A stretch of DNA of 12,916 bases from Sulfurovum sp. (GCA_027066595.1 JAMONG010000105.1:1-12916); one strand, 5' to 3'. Shown: positions 1 through 7,306, numbered from the stretch's first letter. The notes: generated by a model not told the origin, from the letters alone. Numbers and translations: made by a program.

Positions 1-456
1 ATCATAAAGTAATAAAGCTTTTTGATAATATTTATTAGATTTTTCCTTATCTTCATTAACACCATGACCTCTTTTGTATGATGCTCCTAATTCATTGCAC
101 CCTTTACCATATCCAAGTTCACATGATTTTTCATGATATTTAGCCATCATACTTAAATTTTGATCAATATTCCATCTCATACCATTATATTTCTCCGCTA
201 AATCAAAACAAGCTTTTCCATTACCCTTATTACAATATTTCTCATAAAGTTCTAAACTCATATCATAATAATATTGTGCTTGTTTTTCATCTTCTCGTAT
301 GTTATCTCTAAAATTTCCTCTAAGATAAATGCCTGCTAAGTCATTACATCGTTTAGCATTACCATTTTTACATGCTTCTAAATTTTCTTTATAATTACCA
401 TAATTATATGCATATGCTTGTAAACCCAACATCAATATAACGAATATGAATTTCAT
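1..456 (-). CDS. Secreted Sel1-like repeat protein, disulfide-rich type (partial, 3' end outside window)
   Basis: The frame is open from an ATG at 456 to the left edge, giving 152 residues without a stop, so the C-terminus is missing. The first 16 residues form a short signal peptide ending in AYA, so the protein is probably periplasmic. The rest is built of tetratricopeptide-like Sel1 repeats with cysteine pairs spaced C-x7-C at residues 29/37, 75/83 and 112/120. That spacing is the hallmark of Helicobacter cysteine-rich (Hcp-type) Sel1 proteins, in which each pair forms a disulfide inside a helical repeat. Such proteins usually mediate protein-protein contacts; the partner here is unknown. 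A GGAGAAG ribosome binding site precedes the ATG. The gene lies 22 bases downstream of the toxin gene on the same strand, so it may be co-transcribed with the toxin-antitoxin pair. Confidence 0.85.
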   Translation of the reverse strand, partial: MKFIFVILMLGLQAYAYNYGNYKENLEACKNGNAKRCNDLAGIYLRGNFRDNIREDEKQAQYYYDMSLELYEKYCNKGNGKACFDLAEKYNGMRWNIDQNLSMMAKYHEKSCELGYGKGCNELGASYKRGHGVNEDKEKSNKYYQKALLLYD

Positions 457-478
457 TTTTAACTTCTCCACTCATTTT

Positions 479-757
479 TTATTTGTCTATCCACTTAAAA
501 ATATCTAAGATAACAATCATATCATTCTCTTCATCTATCAAATAAGGAATAGTATAGCCTTTAAAAACATAATCTCTAATATTTTCATCATTAAAATGTA
601 TAGATTGTCTAAATTTATAGGGGAAATTATCTAGACTATTGATACCGACAAATAAATTTTTGTTAAATTGTTTTGCTCGAACTTTACTATCGTAACCAAT
701 ATATGTCAATATATCTTTTAGCCCACTTTTAAAGAGTGGTTTGGTAATAATTCTCAT
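479..757 (-). CDS. RelE/ParE family toxin of a type II toxin-antitoxin pair
   Basis: 92 residues, the usual size for this superfamily. The N-terminal half is helical, with a 'L-x2-I-x2-YI...A..F...L' pattern. The C-terminal half carries the ParE/RelE strand signature, with an R-D-Y-x3-GY-x-IPY segment (about residues 61-72) followed by an 'IVILDIFKW' strand. RelE members cleave mRNA at the ribosome and ParE members poison DNA gyrase; the sequence alone does not show which activity applies. The ATG at 757 has an AGGA site upstream and follows the antitoxin stop by 8 bases, so translation is probably coupled. Antitoxin-first order is typical. The family assignment is fairly sure, the target is not. 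Confidence 0.82.
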   Translation of the reverse strand: MRIITKPLFKSGLKDILTYIGYDSKVRAKQFNKNLFVGINSLDNFPYKFRQSIHFNDENIRDYVFKGYTIPYLIDEENDMIVILDIFKWIDK

Positions 758-765
758 ACCACATC

Positions 766-1086
766 CTAAAGATTGTCTATAAACGTATCTAACTCATCTT
801 TAAGTACCTCAGAGGAAATACAGTTTTTAGTACCATTCTTACGATACTCATGAACTGCATCCGCCACCCTATCACAAGCCTCATCAAAAGAGATAGAAGG
901 ATAGCCATCATCTACCACTGGTTCATTCTCTACTTTATCTATATATGCCTGTAGTTTAATGTATTTCTCATAGTCCATCACTACTACAAAAGGTTTATCT
1001 CTTTTAGTTACAAGCAAGTCATCTCTAAGAGCATCTTGTAAACGCATACTGTTTTGCTTTAAGTCAGAGGCTGTGATAGTAGTCAT
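766..1086 (-). CDS. Phd/YefM family antitoxin
   Basis: 106 residues from the ATG at 1086. This start is preferred to an in-frame ATG at 1122 because an AAGGAA ribosome site lies just upstream of it, and because 'MTTITASDLKQN' is the normal start of the Phd fold. The 12 extra residues would also cover the predicted operator. Residues 1-50 form the Phd/YefM DNA-binding dimer domain ('...VTKRDKPFVVVMDYEKY'). The acidic C-terminal tail (about 60-106) would wrap around the toxin. Such antitoxins neutralise the toxin and repress their own promoter. An inverted repeat overlaps the -10 box just upstream, which fits autoregulation. Confidence 0.85.
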   Translation of the reverse strand: MTTITASDLKQNSMRLQDALRDDLLVTKRDKPFVVVMDYEKYIKLQAYIDKVENEPVVDDGYPSISFDEACDRVADAVHEYRKNGTKNCISSEVLKDELDTFIDNL

Positions 1087-1097
1087 AATGTTCCTTT

Positions 1098-1121
1098 TGT
1101 CTATTTGGTACATTATAGACA
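1098..1121 (-). promoter_or_regulatory. Toxin-antitoxin promoter and probable autoregulatory operator
   Basis: Perfect 7-base arms (TGTCTAT at 1098-1104 and ATAGACA at 1115-1121) flank a 10-base spacer. A consensus TATAAT -10 box on the minus strand lies at 1112-1117, inside the repeat, and the -35 is weak. A repressor bound here would block RNA polymerase, as expected for Phd/YefM antitoxin autoregulation. The site is seen directly; binding is inferred. Confidence 0.6.
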
Positions 1122-1147
1122 TTTAGGCTTAAATGACTATAAAGGAA

Positions 1148-1531
1148 CTACTCAGTTATCTCCAACCATTGCATAAACTTACGACTAAGTACTTCTGCTC
1201 TTTTGTAAAACTTTTGTGCAAGTTTTGGGGTGTAGTACATATGCACCACTTCATCAAATAGTTCTAACCATCGCTCAAACGTTTCTGCATACAGTTCAGC
1301 CATCTCCGTATGGGGTGTAAAAGCTTCTCTTGTATAGACCTTTTCACCTGTCATCAACATCAGCCAGAAGTCTTCAAGGATTTTGTAGTGTTCCTGCCAT
1401 GCTTCGTTCTCTAAGTCTTTACCCAGTGCCATAATAAAATAGGGATTTACTGTTTTATCATCCATAATCATTTGATAAAAAGTTCGTACCATTTTTGAAA
1501 GATTTTCTCTGTTGACTTCTTCTGCTAACAA
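1148..1531 (-). CDS. Group III truncated haemoglobin (second of a tandem pair; TTG start)
   Basis: 127 residues when started at the TTG at 1531, the same length as Campylobacter jejuni Ctb. A longer reading from a GTG at 1582 is possible but would overlap the upstream gene by 35 bases. The TTG is favoured for three reasons: GAGGAG lies 6 bases upstream, the gap to the upstream gene becomes 16 bases, and residue numbering then matches the neighbouring paralogue exactly. Key haem-pocket residues are present: Tyr19 (B10), His48 (E7), proximal His74 (F8) and Trp88 (G8), with the 'EHYKxLxDFW' and 'RWLELF' segments typical of trHbIII. In Campylobacter this family binds O2 and NO and is linked to nitrosative stress and oxygen handling. 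It is cytoplasmic. Confidence 0.88.
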   Translation of the reverse strand: MLAEEVNRENLSKMVRTFYQMIMDDKTVNPYFIMALGKDLENEAWQEHYKILEDFWLMLMTGEKVYTREAFTPHTEMAELYAETFERWLELFDEVVHMYYTPKLAQKFYKRAEVLSRKFMQWLEITE

Positions 1532-1537
1532 AATGTT

Positions 1538-1543
1538 CTCCTC
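1538..1543 (-). promoter_or_regulatory. Ribosome binding site GAGGAG that sets the TTG start at 1531
   Basis: This perfect Shine-Dalgarno core lies 6 bases before the TTG codon at 1529-1531. It lies downstream of the competing ATG and GTG candidates at 1558-1582, which have no comparable site. Confidence 0.65.
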
Positions 1544-1547
1544 TAGA

Positions 1548-1958
1548 CTAGTACTCATCATCTTCATCTGTTGCAAATTCACCTATCTCCAGACCTTCCA
1601 TAAACCTTACTGCTATGGTTTTACCTTTGGAGTAAAACTTGTCTGCTATCTCTGGGGTAAATTGTGAATGTACTTGCTCATGGAAGATTTCTAGCCAACG
1701 GTCAAAGACTTCCACGGTAAGTTTACCTATGAAAGCATGTACCATATATGGGTCTCCCATATAGCCTTTTTCTCCTGTCATCATCAAGAGCCAAAAGCTA
1801 TCTAGTGTGCCATAATGTTCTCTCCATTTAGCATTACCCAAATCATCACCCAATGCTTTGATGAAAAATGGACCTACCAAATCATCTTTTATCAGTCTCG
1901 CATAAAATGCACGTACCATTATTTCTATCGATTCTAAATCTACTACGTCTGTTTTCAT
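1548..1958 (-). CDS. Group III truncated haemoglobin (first of a tandem pair)
   Basis: 136 residues from an ATG with a GAAGG site upstream. It carries the same haem-pocket set as its neighbour at the same numbers: Tyr19 (B10), His48 (E7), His74 (F8) and Trp88 (G8). It also has the 'LVGPFF' B-C corner, 'REHYGTLDSFW' E helix and 'FDRWLEIF' G helix. It differs by an acidic C-terminal extension (...ATDEDDEY) absent from the partner. The two copies are clear but diverged paralogues, so the duplication is not recent. The gene starts 62 bases after selO on the same strand and could be transcribed with it. A role in O2/NO chemistry is inferred from the family. Confidence 0.9.
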   Translation of the reverse strand: MKTDVVDLESIEIMVRAFYARLIKDDLVGPFFIKALGDDLGNAKWREHYGTLDSFWLLMMTGEKGYMGDPYMVHAFIGKLTVEVFDRWLEIFHEQVHSQFTPEIADKFYSKGKTIAVRFMEGLEIGEFATDEDDEY

Positions 1959-2020
1959 AATTTACCTTCGTTTTAATGATGGATTGTACCGATAATCTTA
2001 CTATCTCAAATTGACAAGCA

Positions 2021-3457
2021 TCAAGAAGAACAACTTAGCCTTTGATTTCTAAATGCTTTAGGTGTAGCTTCTGCCCATCTTTGAAACTCTGGATATTCTT
2101 CAAAAGGATTTTGTGCGATTTTGAACAAATCACTTACCAAAGAGAAGTCTCCAGACTCCGCTGCGTCTATAGCCTCTTGTAGCATATAGTTTTTAAGTAC
2201 ATACTTTGGGTTGTTAGAAAGCATCTGTTTTTTACGTACGGTTTTGTCTATGTACTGTATGCGTTCATCATATCTGTCTAACCAGGCGTTCATAGGTTCA
2301 TGGTAGAGTCCAGTAGCCAGTAGTACTTTTCTCTCTCCCTTATGTTCATAATGGCTTAGCATTCGCATGAAAAGTGTGTAGTCGACATGTAGTGTTTCAA
2401 GCATATCATACATATCGTCTATCAGTTCTGGGTCACCCTCTACTGTGCCTTCAAAACCTAGCTTTTTACACATATAGTAATGCAGATACCGAATATATAT
2501 CTTGTCATAAATAAGTAGGTTTTTTTCCATCTTCTCTATAGTAGTCAAGGGGCTAAGGGCTTGCATCAGTCTTTGAAGATTCCACTTGGCAACTTGAGGT
2601 TGATTTGTATAAGAGTAGCGTCCATCAACATCGGTATGGTTACAGACATTATCATGTCTAAAGTCATCTAAAAAGGCGTAAGGACCATAGTCAATGGTAA
2701 GCCCTGCTATAGACATATTATCAGTGTTCATCACCCCGTGGTTAAAGCCTACAGACATCCACTGTGCCATAAGTCTGGATGTAAGTACCATCACTTCATT
2801 AAAAAGTAGTGCATAAGGGTCTGGCTTACCTTTAATATGAGGAAAGCTCTCTTCTATAACATAGTCTGCCAAGGCTTTAAGCTCTTCAAACATCCCCTGT
2901 GAGGCATAGTACTCAAACGTACCAAAACGTACCCATGAAGAACTTACACGACAGACTATAGCACCTGTTTCTACGCTTTCACGTCTTACATCATGTTCTG
3001 AACCTATAAGTCCTAAACACATCGTAGTAGGAATCTTAAGTCCATGCATCGCTTCACTCATGAGGTATTCACGTATGCTTGAACGTAGCACTGCTCGTCC
3101 ATCGCCAGAACGTGAATACTCTGTCATTCCTGCACCTTTGAGCTGCAGATGGTACTTCTCTATGGTTCCTATGTTGATGGCTCTGCCATCACCCAAACGT
3201 GGTACAAAATGCCCAAACTGATGCCCAGCATAACACATAGCAAAAGGTTCTGAACCCTCTGCTTTGTACTCGCCATTAAGAAGTTTTACAAAGTCATCGG
3301 TATAGAGTTCTTCTGTGTCAATCTCTAGTATTTTGGCTACATCTTCATTGGCATGTATAAGATATGGGTTATGTAGAGGGGTTGGAGCTACTTTGTCATA
3401 GCACTCGGGGGAGAGTGTTAGGTAAGGATTGGTTAGTTTTAATTCGTTTAGTTTCAT
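2021..3457 (-). CDS. selO: Protein adenylyltransferase SelO (YdiU family)
   Basis: 478 residues, the same length as E. coli SelO/YdiU. SelO is a pseudokinase-fold enzyme that transfers AMP from ATP to Ser/Thr/Tyr of target proteins in a redox-dependent way. Family signatures are intact: 'YAGHQFGHFVPRLGDGRA' (76-93), 'QLKGAG' with Lys107, Glu130 in 'SSIREYLMSEAM', 'HGVMNTDNMSI' with Asp246/Asn247, and 'DYGPYAF' with Asp256. These residues match the Lys, Glu, catalytic Asp, Asn and metal-binding Asp described for Pseudomonas SelO at a constant offset. The C-terminus is LSCSS: Cys476 takes the place of selenocysteine, and Cys272 is the expected disulfide partner, as reported for E. coli. The ATG is clear, but the AGGAG lies unusually far away (13 bases). 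The two haemoglobins follow on the same strand. Confidence 0.96.
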   Translation of the reverse strand: MKLNELKLTNPYLTLSPECYDKVAPTPLHNPYLIHANEDVAKILEIDTEELYTDDFVKLLNGEYKAEGSEPFAMCYAGHQFGHFVPRLGDGRAINIGTIEKYHLQLKGAGMTEYSRSGDGRAVLRSSIREYLMSEAMHGLKIPTTMCLGLIGSEHDVRRESVETGAIVCRVSSSWVRFGTFEYYASQGMFEELKALADYVIEESFPHIKGKPDPYALLFNEVMVLTSRLMAQWMSVGFNHGVMNTDNMSIAGLTIDYGPYAFLDDFRHDNVCNHTDVDGRYSYTNQPQVAKWNLQRLMQALSPLTTIEKMEKNLLIYDKIYIRYLHYYMCKKLGFEGTVEGDPELIDDMYDMLETLHVDYTLFMRMLSHYEHKGERKVLLATGLYHEPMNAWLDRYDERIQYIDKTVRKKQMLSNNPKYVLKNYMLQEAIDAAESGDFSLVSDLFKIAQNPFEEYPEFQRWAEATPKAFRNQRLSCSS

Positions 3458-3490
3458 AATGCAATATACACTCCTAAACTTTAAAAGTAC

Positions 3491-3520
3491 TTAGCAAATA
3501 CAAGCAGATGTCTGTTATAC
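3491..3520 (+). promoter_or_regulatory. Probable promoter of the XRE gene giving a leaderless mRNA
   Basis: TTAGCA (3491-3496), an 18-base spacer and TTATAC (3515-3520) lie so close to the ATG at 3528 that transcription would start at or next to the start codon. No ribosome binding site is visible between the -10 box and the ATG. It is predicted from the sequence only. Confidence 0.4.
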
Positions 3521-3527
3521 TTCACTC

Positions 3528-4460
3528 ATGCAATTTAATGAATACTTAAAAATATGCCGTGCTCATAATAATCTTACACAAGAAGAATTAGTACATGCTC
3601 TTTATAGTTTTGATATTGATAACTTTCAAGGATTAGATACTACCACACTTAGTAAATGGGAAAGAGCTATTACCCAACCTAGACTTATAAAAAAAGTAAA
3701 TATTGTCAAATACTTTCAAACACTAAACAATATGCCATTTCCCTGTTATGAAGAGAAGAATGAAGATGAAATAGAAGAAGAGCTTTGTACTATTGGTATG
3801 AAAAATATCTTGACAGAGAGCAAAAGTAAAAAACTTATTTTAGATTTTCCCTCTTCTTCTATGTCATTAGATGAATTTAAAATCTATCAACTTAAATCTA
3901 CAGAACTTGTAGATAAAGTTGTAAAAATAAACACCTACCTAGACAAAGATTTTAACCAAGACCTTAGCCAACTTAAAGATGAAGACTTCAAGAAATGGGC
4001 ACTCATGCCAGCAAATTTCTTTCTTATTTGCCAATATGCTGATGAAGTAACAGGCTTACTTTTTACCTTAAAATTAAAACCTAACAGTTTTGACAAACTA
4101 TGCAATGGCAAAATAATGGAAAAGGATTTGAAAGAAAAGGATTTTGCAGAACCAAATGAAGTAGGATGTAACTATGTTATCTCTTTCTTTGCACTCAACC
4201 AGAAAGCTGCTTCTATGCTTTTCACCCGTTATTATGCCTACCTCATCTCCAGACAAAAACATACCAAAGAAGTTGGTGTATCGACAATGATGGATGATGG
4301 TGAAAAAATTATCAAGGCTCTCAATATTCCTTTTTATAATTCATATTTATTAAAAGGGAATATAGAATTAAAATTCTTCAAAAGTTCTCTTTTCTCTTTT
4401 TTAGCTACCCAAGAAGTTATCAAACTTCTATTTACCAAACTTGAATGTGAAGAAGAGTAA
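3528..4460 (+). CDS. XRE-type helix-turn-helix protein with a GNAT-like C-terminal half
   Basis: 310 residues. Residues 2-66 form an XRE/Cro helix-turn-helix domain ('NLTQEELVHALY...TTTLSKWERAITQP'), so it probably binds DNA. A charged linker follows (about 75-95). Residues about 130-285 look like a GNAT-type acyltransferase fold: a 'ADEVTGLLFTLKLKP' strand pair, then 'YVISFFALNQKAA' and 'VGVSTMMDDGEKIIKALNIPF', which mimics the GNAT end 'n..a..ly.klGF'. No clear acetyl-CoA pyrophosphate loop (Q/R-x-x-G-x-G/A) is visible, so it may bind a ligand rather than catalyse. The HTH begins immediately after Met1, which supports this start although no ribosome site is present. The stop codon abuts that of the convergent GGDEF-EAL gene. 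The regulated genes are unknown. Confidence 0.75.
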   Translation: MQFNEYLKICRAHNNLTQEELVHALYSFDIDNFQGLDTTTLSKWERAITQPRLIKKVNIVKYFQTLNNMPFPCYEEKNEDEIEEELCTIGMKNILTESKSKKLILDFPSSSMSLDEFKIYQLKSTELVDKVVKINTYLDKDFNQDLSQLKDEDFKKWALMPANFFLICQYADEVTGLLFTLKLKPNSFDKLCNGKIMEKDLKEKDFAEPNEVGCNYVISFFALNQKAASMLFTRYYAYLISRQKHTKEVGVSTMMDDGEKIIKALNIPFYNSYLLKGNIELKFFKSSLFSFLATQEVIKLLFTKLECEEE

Positions 4461-6386
4461 TTATCTCTCTTTTACTTTCTTTAGTATTTTTTCCATCTTC
4501 TTACTACTCATAGGCATATAATATAAATATCCTTGTATTAAATTACAGTTATGTTCTAAAAGATATTTTTGTTGTTTTAACGTTTCAACACCCTCTGCAA
4601 TAACCTGAAGATTTAAACTCTCTGCTATGGCTATCATCGCATTGGTAATCGCTGCATCTTCTTTATTATCTGGTATATCTTTTATAAATGATTGATCTAT
4701 CTTCAATTTATCAACAGGTAACTTTTTTAAATAAGATAAAGATGAATACCCCGTACCAAAGTCATCTATGGCAATACTGATTCCAAGTGCTTTTATATGA
4801 TGTAATGTTTCAATAACATCTAGTACATTTTCTATAATATGACTTTCTGTTATTTCCAATTCTATCCACTTTGCTTTACATTCAGTCTCAACTAACATCC
4901 TTTTTATCACTTCTAAAAAATCTTCTTGTTGTAACTGTCTTGCTGAAATATTTAAAGACAATTTACCTGGGCTTACCCCCATCTCATACCAACTTTTCAT
5001 TTGACGCATACCCGTATACATTACCCATTGATCCAAAGCTAAGATAAGCCCTGTTTCTTCCGCCAATGGTATAAATGTTTCTGGAGAAATTAATCCCATT
5101 TTAGGATGATTCCATCGTACTAATGCTTCCATACCTACTATGCTCTTGGTTTTTCCATCCACTTGGGGCTGATAGTAGACAATAAACTCCTCTTTATCAA
5201 GTGCAAAACGCATACTAGTTTCCATGAGAACTTTTTCAAAAGCAAGCTCTGTCATATTTGAAGCGTAAAATTTATACCTATTTCGTCCATTCTCTTTTGC
5301 TTTATACATGGCTGTATCTGCATATTTAATTAAATCTGTATACGTACGTATGGTTTCATCATATATACTAATACCAATACTACAAGAGACAAACATTGTC
5401 ATCGTATCAATCTCTAAAGGCTTAGAGATACATGCAATAATATTTCCTGCTATCACTTCTATATCGGATTTATCATGATAATTATTAATAAGTACCACAA
5501 ACTCATCACCACCAAAACGTGCCAAAGTATCTTCTTTACGAATACAATTTAATATTCTATCTGCCGTAATTTGTAAAACCTTATCACCAATATCATGACC
5601 ATACGAATCATTTATATTCTTAAAATGATCTAAATCTATAAATAATATAGAGAGGTTATCATCATTACTTTGAGCATAATTCATCATTTTTTTAATCACT
5701 TTTTGGAACTTTGTTCTATTTGGGAGCGAAGTCAACACATCATGATGTGCCTGATAATCTAATATATTTTTTTGTTCTTCAAGTACATTGGTTCTCTCTA
5801 GTGTCTTCTCTTTTACTTTTTTCTCCAAATTATTATTGATATCTCTTAAAATCTGAGTAAACTGATAAAATCTATACTCATATATATGTAAAAAAATGAT
5901 AGATAAAAAGAGTGGTACATATCCAAAAAGTTGATTCACTGTATCTGTTGGCATATAATTTAAATTTAACATCGCAATCATAAACATAAAAATAAATGCC
6001 ATGAATAGAGCTATCTTGTATCCCAATATAAAAAATATCGGGATAATCAATGCAATAAACCATGTATTGATATTAATTACACCATTACTTATATAGTAAG
6101 AAACTAAAATAAGTGATGCCGATGAAAATACCATAATATACGCAACTACTTTATAGTTTCCTTTTTTCATTTTACGCAATAAAAAAATAAGGAAAGAACC
6201 TATAAATATTGCAGAAAAGTCAATCATTGCTTGTATATAATTATCTGTTAACAGACGAAATAGACCTGCTGTTGTAAGACTAATAGCGAGTATAATAATC
6301 AAATTATTTAACAAAACATATTTTGTTTTTAACTCATACTCTTCTTTTTTAAACGTAAATCCACTAGAGAGAATATTTTTAAGCAT
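4461..6386 (-). CDS. Membrane GGDEF-EAL protein (c-di-GMP synthase and/or phosphodiesterase)
   Basis: 641 residues from the ATG at 6386; a GTG one codon upstream is equally reachable from the AAAGG site. Residues about 24-176 hold about six hydrophobic segments of unrecognised type (a MASE-like integral-membrane sensor). A coiled coil (about 178-208) follows. The GGDEF domain (about 210-375) has an intact RFGGDEF motif (292-296) preceded by an RKED inhibitory I-site (283-286). The EAL domain (about 385-635) has EAL at 420-422 and the full metal and substrate set: Asn479, Glu511, Asp541/Asp542, Lys562, Glu598 and Gln618. Both catalytic centres look competent, so the net direction (making or degrading c-di-GMP) cannot be read from the sequence. 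It is anchored in the inner membrane with catalytic domains in the cytoplasm. Confidence 0.93.
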   Translation of the reverse strand: MLKNILSSGFTFKKEEYELKTKYVLLNNLIIILAISLTTAGLFRLLTDNYIQAMIDFSAIFIGSFLIFLLRKMKKGNYKVVAYIMVFSSASLILVSYYISNGVININTWFIALIIPIFFILGYKIALFMAFIFMFMIAMLNLNYMPTDTVNQLFGYVPLFLSIIFLHIYEYRFYQFTQILRDINNNLEKKVKEKTLERTNVLEEQKNILDYQAHHDVLTSLPNRTKFQKVIKKMMNYAQSNDDNLSILFIDLDHFKNINDSYGHDIGDKVLQITADRILNCIRKEDTLARFGGDEFVVLINNYHDKSDIEVIAGNIIACISKPLEIDTMTMFVSCSIGISIYDETIRTYTDLIKYADTAMYKAKENGRNRYKFYASNMTELAFEKVLMETSMRFALDKEEFIVYYQPQVDGKTKSIVGMEALVRWNHPKMGLISPETFIPLAEETGLILALDQWVMYTGMRQMKSWYEMGVSPGKLSLNISARQLQQEDFLEVIKRMLVETECKAKWIELEITESHIIENVLDVIETLHHIKALGISIAIDDFGTGYSSLSYLKKLPVDKLKIDQSFIKDIPDNKEDAAITNAMIAIAESLNLQVIAEGVETLKQQKYLLEHNCNLIQGYLYYMPMSSKKMEKILKKVKER

Positions 6387-6417
6387 CACTTATACCTTTC
6401 TTGTACTAACATAGGCA

Positions 6418-6496
6418 CATTTTAGAGAAAAACCATCTACTTTATAAGAGCATTTTAGAGTATAAAATAAGCGTAAAATGACAAGTTTGCTCTAAA
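6418..6496. repeat. Three copies of TTTAGAG between the GGDEF-EAL gene and yebC
   Basis: CATTTTAGAG occurs at 6418-6427 and again at 6451-6460, 33 bases apart (about three helical turns). The core returns inverted as CTCTAAA at 6490-6496. The copies lie in the 160-base divergent gap, next to candidate -10 boxes for both directions. They could be binding sites for a shared regulator or chance in AT-rich DNA. Confidence 0.3.
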
Positions 6497-6518
6497 GTAC
6501 ACCTAACATAAATAGGAG

Positions 6519-6524
6519 TATAAT
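6519..6524 (+). promoter_or_regulatory. Predicted -10 box for yebC
   Basis: A consensus TATAAT lies 27 bases before the yebC start codon, with an AAGGA ribosome site at 6541-6545 in between. No good -35 is visible at the right spacing, as is common in Campylobacterota promoters. Confidence 0.45.
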
Positions 6525-6551
6525 CTCACAATTAATACGTAAGGATATATG

Positions 6552-7289
6552 ATGGGTAGAGCATTTGAATACCGTAAAGCAGCAAAAATGAAAAGATGGG
6601 GAACGATGTCAAGAGTCTTCCCTAAACTAGGTAAGATCATCACAATGGCAGCAAAAGAAGGAGGTATGGATCCAGATATGAATCCTAAACTTCGTACTGC
6701 TATACTCAATGCCAAGGCACAAAATATGCCTAAAGACAACATAGATGCTGCAGTTAAGCGTGCTGCCGCTAAAGATTTGGCAGATATTAAAGAAATTACC
6801 TATGATGTTAAAGCGGCTCATGGTGTACAGATGATTATCGAATGTGCTACAGACAACAACACAAGAACCGTAGCAAACGTAAAAGCGATACTCGTACGTA
6901 ATGGTGGAGAGATGCTTACTTCTGGTTCACTCAACTTCATGTTTACGCGTAAATGTGTCTTTGTTTTTAACAAAACAGATGAGATGGACTTAGAAGAGCT
7001 AGAACTTGAACTCATCGACTTTGGACTAGAAGAGATAGAAGAAGATGTAGAACCCCAAGAAGATGGTGAAGATATTAACATCGTGAGAGTATTTGGTGAC
7101 TTTAAGTCATTTGGTGAACTCTCTAAAGCCCTAGAAGACATGAACATCGAAGTTAAAAGTGCCAAACTAGAGTACATCGCCAACACACCCATAGACTTAA
7201 GCGATGAACACATGGAAGAGCTAGAAACACTCATCGATAAACTAGAAGATGATGAAGATGTACAAACGGTGTTTACAAATATAAACTAG
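6552..7289 (+). CDS. yebC: YebC/TACO1 family protein (translation-associated / transcriptional regulator)
   Basis: 245 residues from the second of two adjacent ATGs. The second ATG stands 6 bases after AAGGA (the first only 3) and gives the family start 'MGRAFEYRKAAKMKRW'. The three-domain YebC pattern is complete: a basic N-terminal domain (1-70) with 'GGMDPDMNPKLRTAI' and 'NMPKDNIDAAVKRA'; a central strand region with 'YDVKAAHGVQMIIECATDN..RT'; and an acidic C-terminal domain ending 'LEDDEDVQTVFTNIN'. Family members have been described as DNA-binding regulators and, in bacteria and mitochondria, as ribosome-associated factors that help translate proline-rich stretches. It is cytoplasmic and monocistronic, convergent with the next gene 17 bases away, with no obvious terminator hairpin between. 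Confidence 0.95.
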   Translation: MGRAFEYRKAAKMKRWGTMSRVFPKLGKIITMAAKEGGMDPDMNPKLRTAILNAKAQNMPKDNIDAAVKRAAAKDLADIKEITYDVKAAHGVQMIIECATDNNTRTVANVKAILVRNGGEMLTSGSLNFMFTRKCVFVFNKTDEMDLEELELELIDFGLEEIEEDVEPQEDGEDINIVRVFGDFKSFGELSKALEDMNIEVKSAKLEYIANTPIDLSDEHMEELETLIDKLEDDEDVQTVFTNIN

Positions 7290-7306
7290 CACCTTATCTC
7301 CTTTAG

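Noticed and set aside
723..739. Small hairpin CCACT...AGTGG early in the toxin coding sequence
   Set aside because: The 5-base stem in AT-rich coding DNA is too short to claim control of toxin translation.
484..780. Extra copies of the operator half-site TGTCTAT at 484-490 and 774-780
   Set aside because: They fall in the C-terminal codons of toxin and antitoxin (Ile-Asp), and the heptamer also occurs elsewhere in the window, so chance explains them.
1087..1122. Antitoxin start at ATG 1122
   Set aside because: The 12 extra residues are not part of the Phd fold and would place the promoter and operator inside the coding region.
1532..1582. Longer start (GTG 1582 or ATG 1558-1567) for the second haemoglobin
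   Set aside because: It overlaps the upstream gene, lacks a ribosome site and breaks the residue register with the paralogue.
5878..6063. 61-codon minus-strand frame inside the membrane region of the first GGDEF-EAL gene
   Set aside because: It overlaps the real gene in another frame and has no start signal.
6503..7234. Minus-strand open frames opposite yebC (6503-6742, 6627-6821, 6818-7234)
   Set aside because: They lie antisense to a complete, well-conserved yebC and have low-complexity, Ser-rich translations with no family features or ribosome sites.
7290..7306. Terminator between yebC and the convergent EAL gene
   Set aside because: Only a 4-base TAGC/GCTA match is visible and no T-run follows a stable stem.
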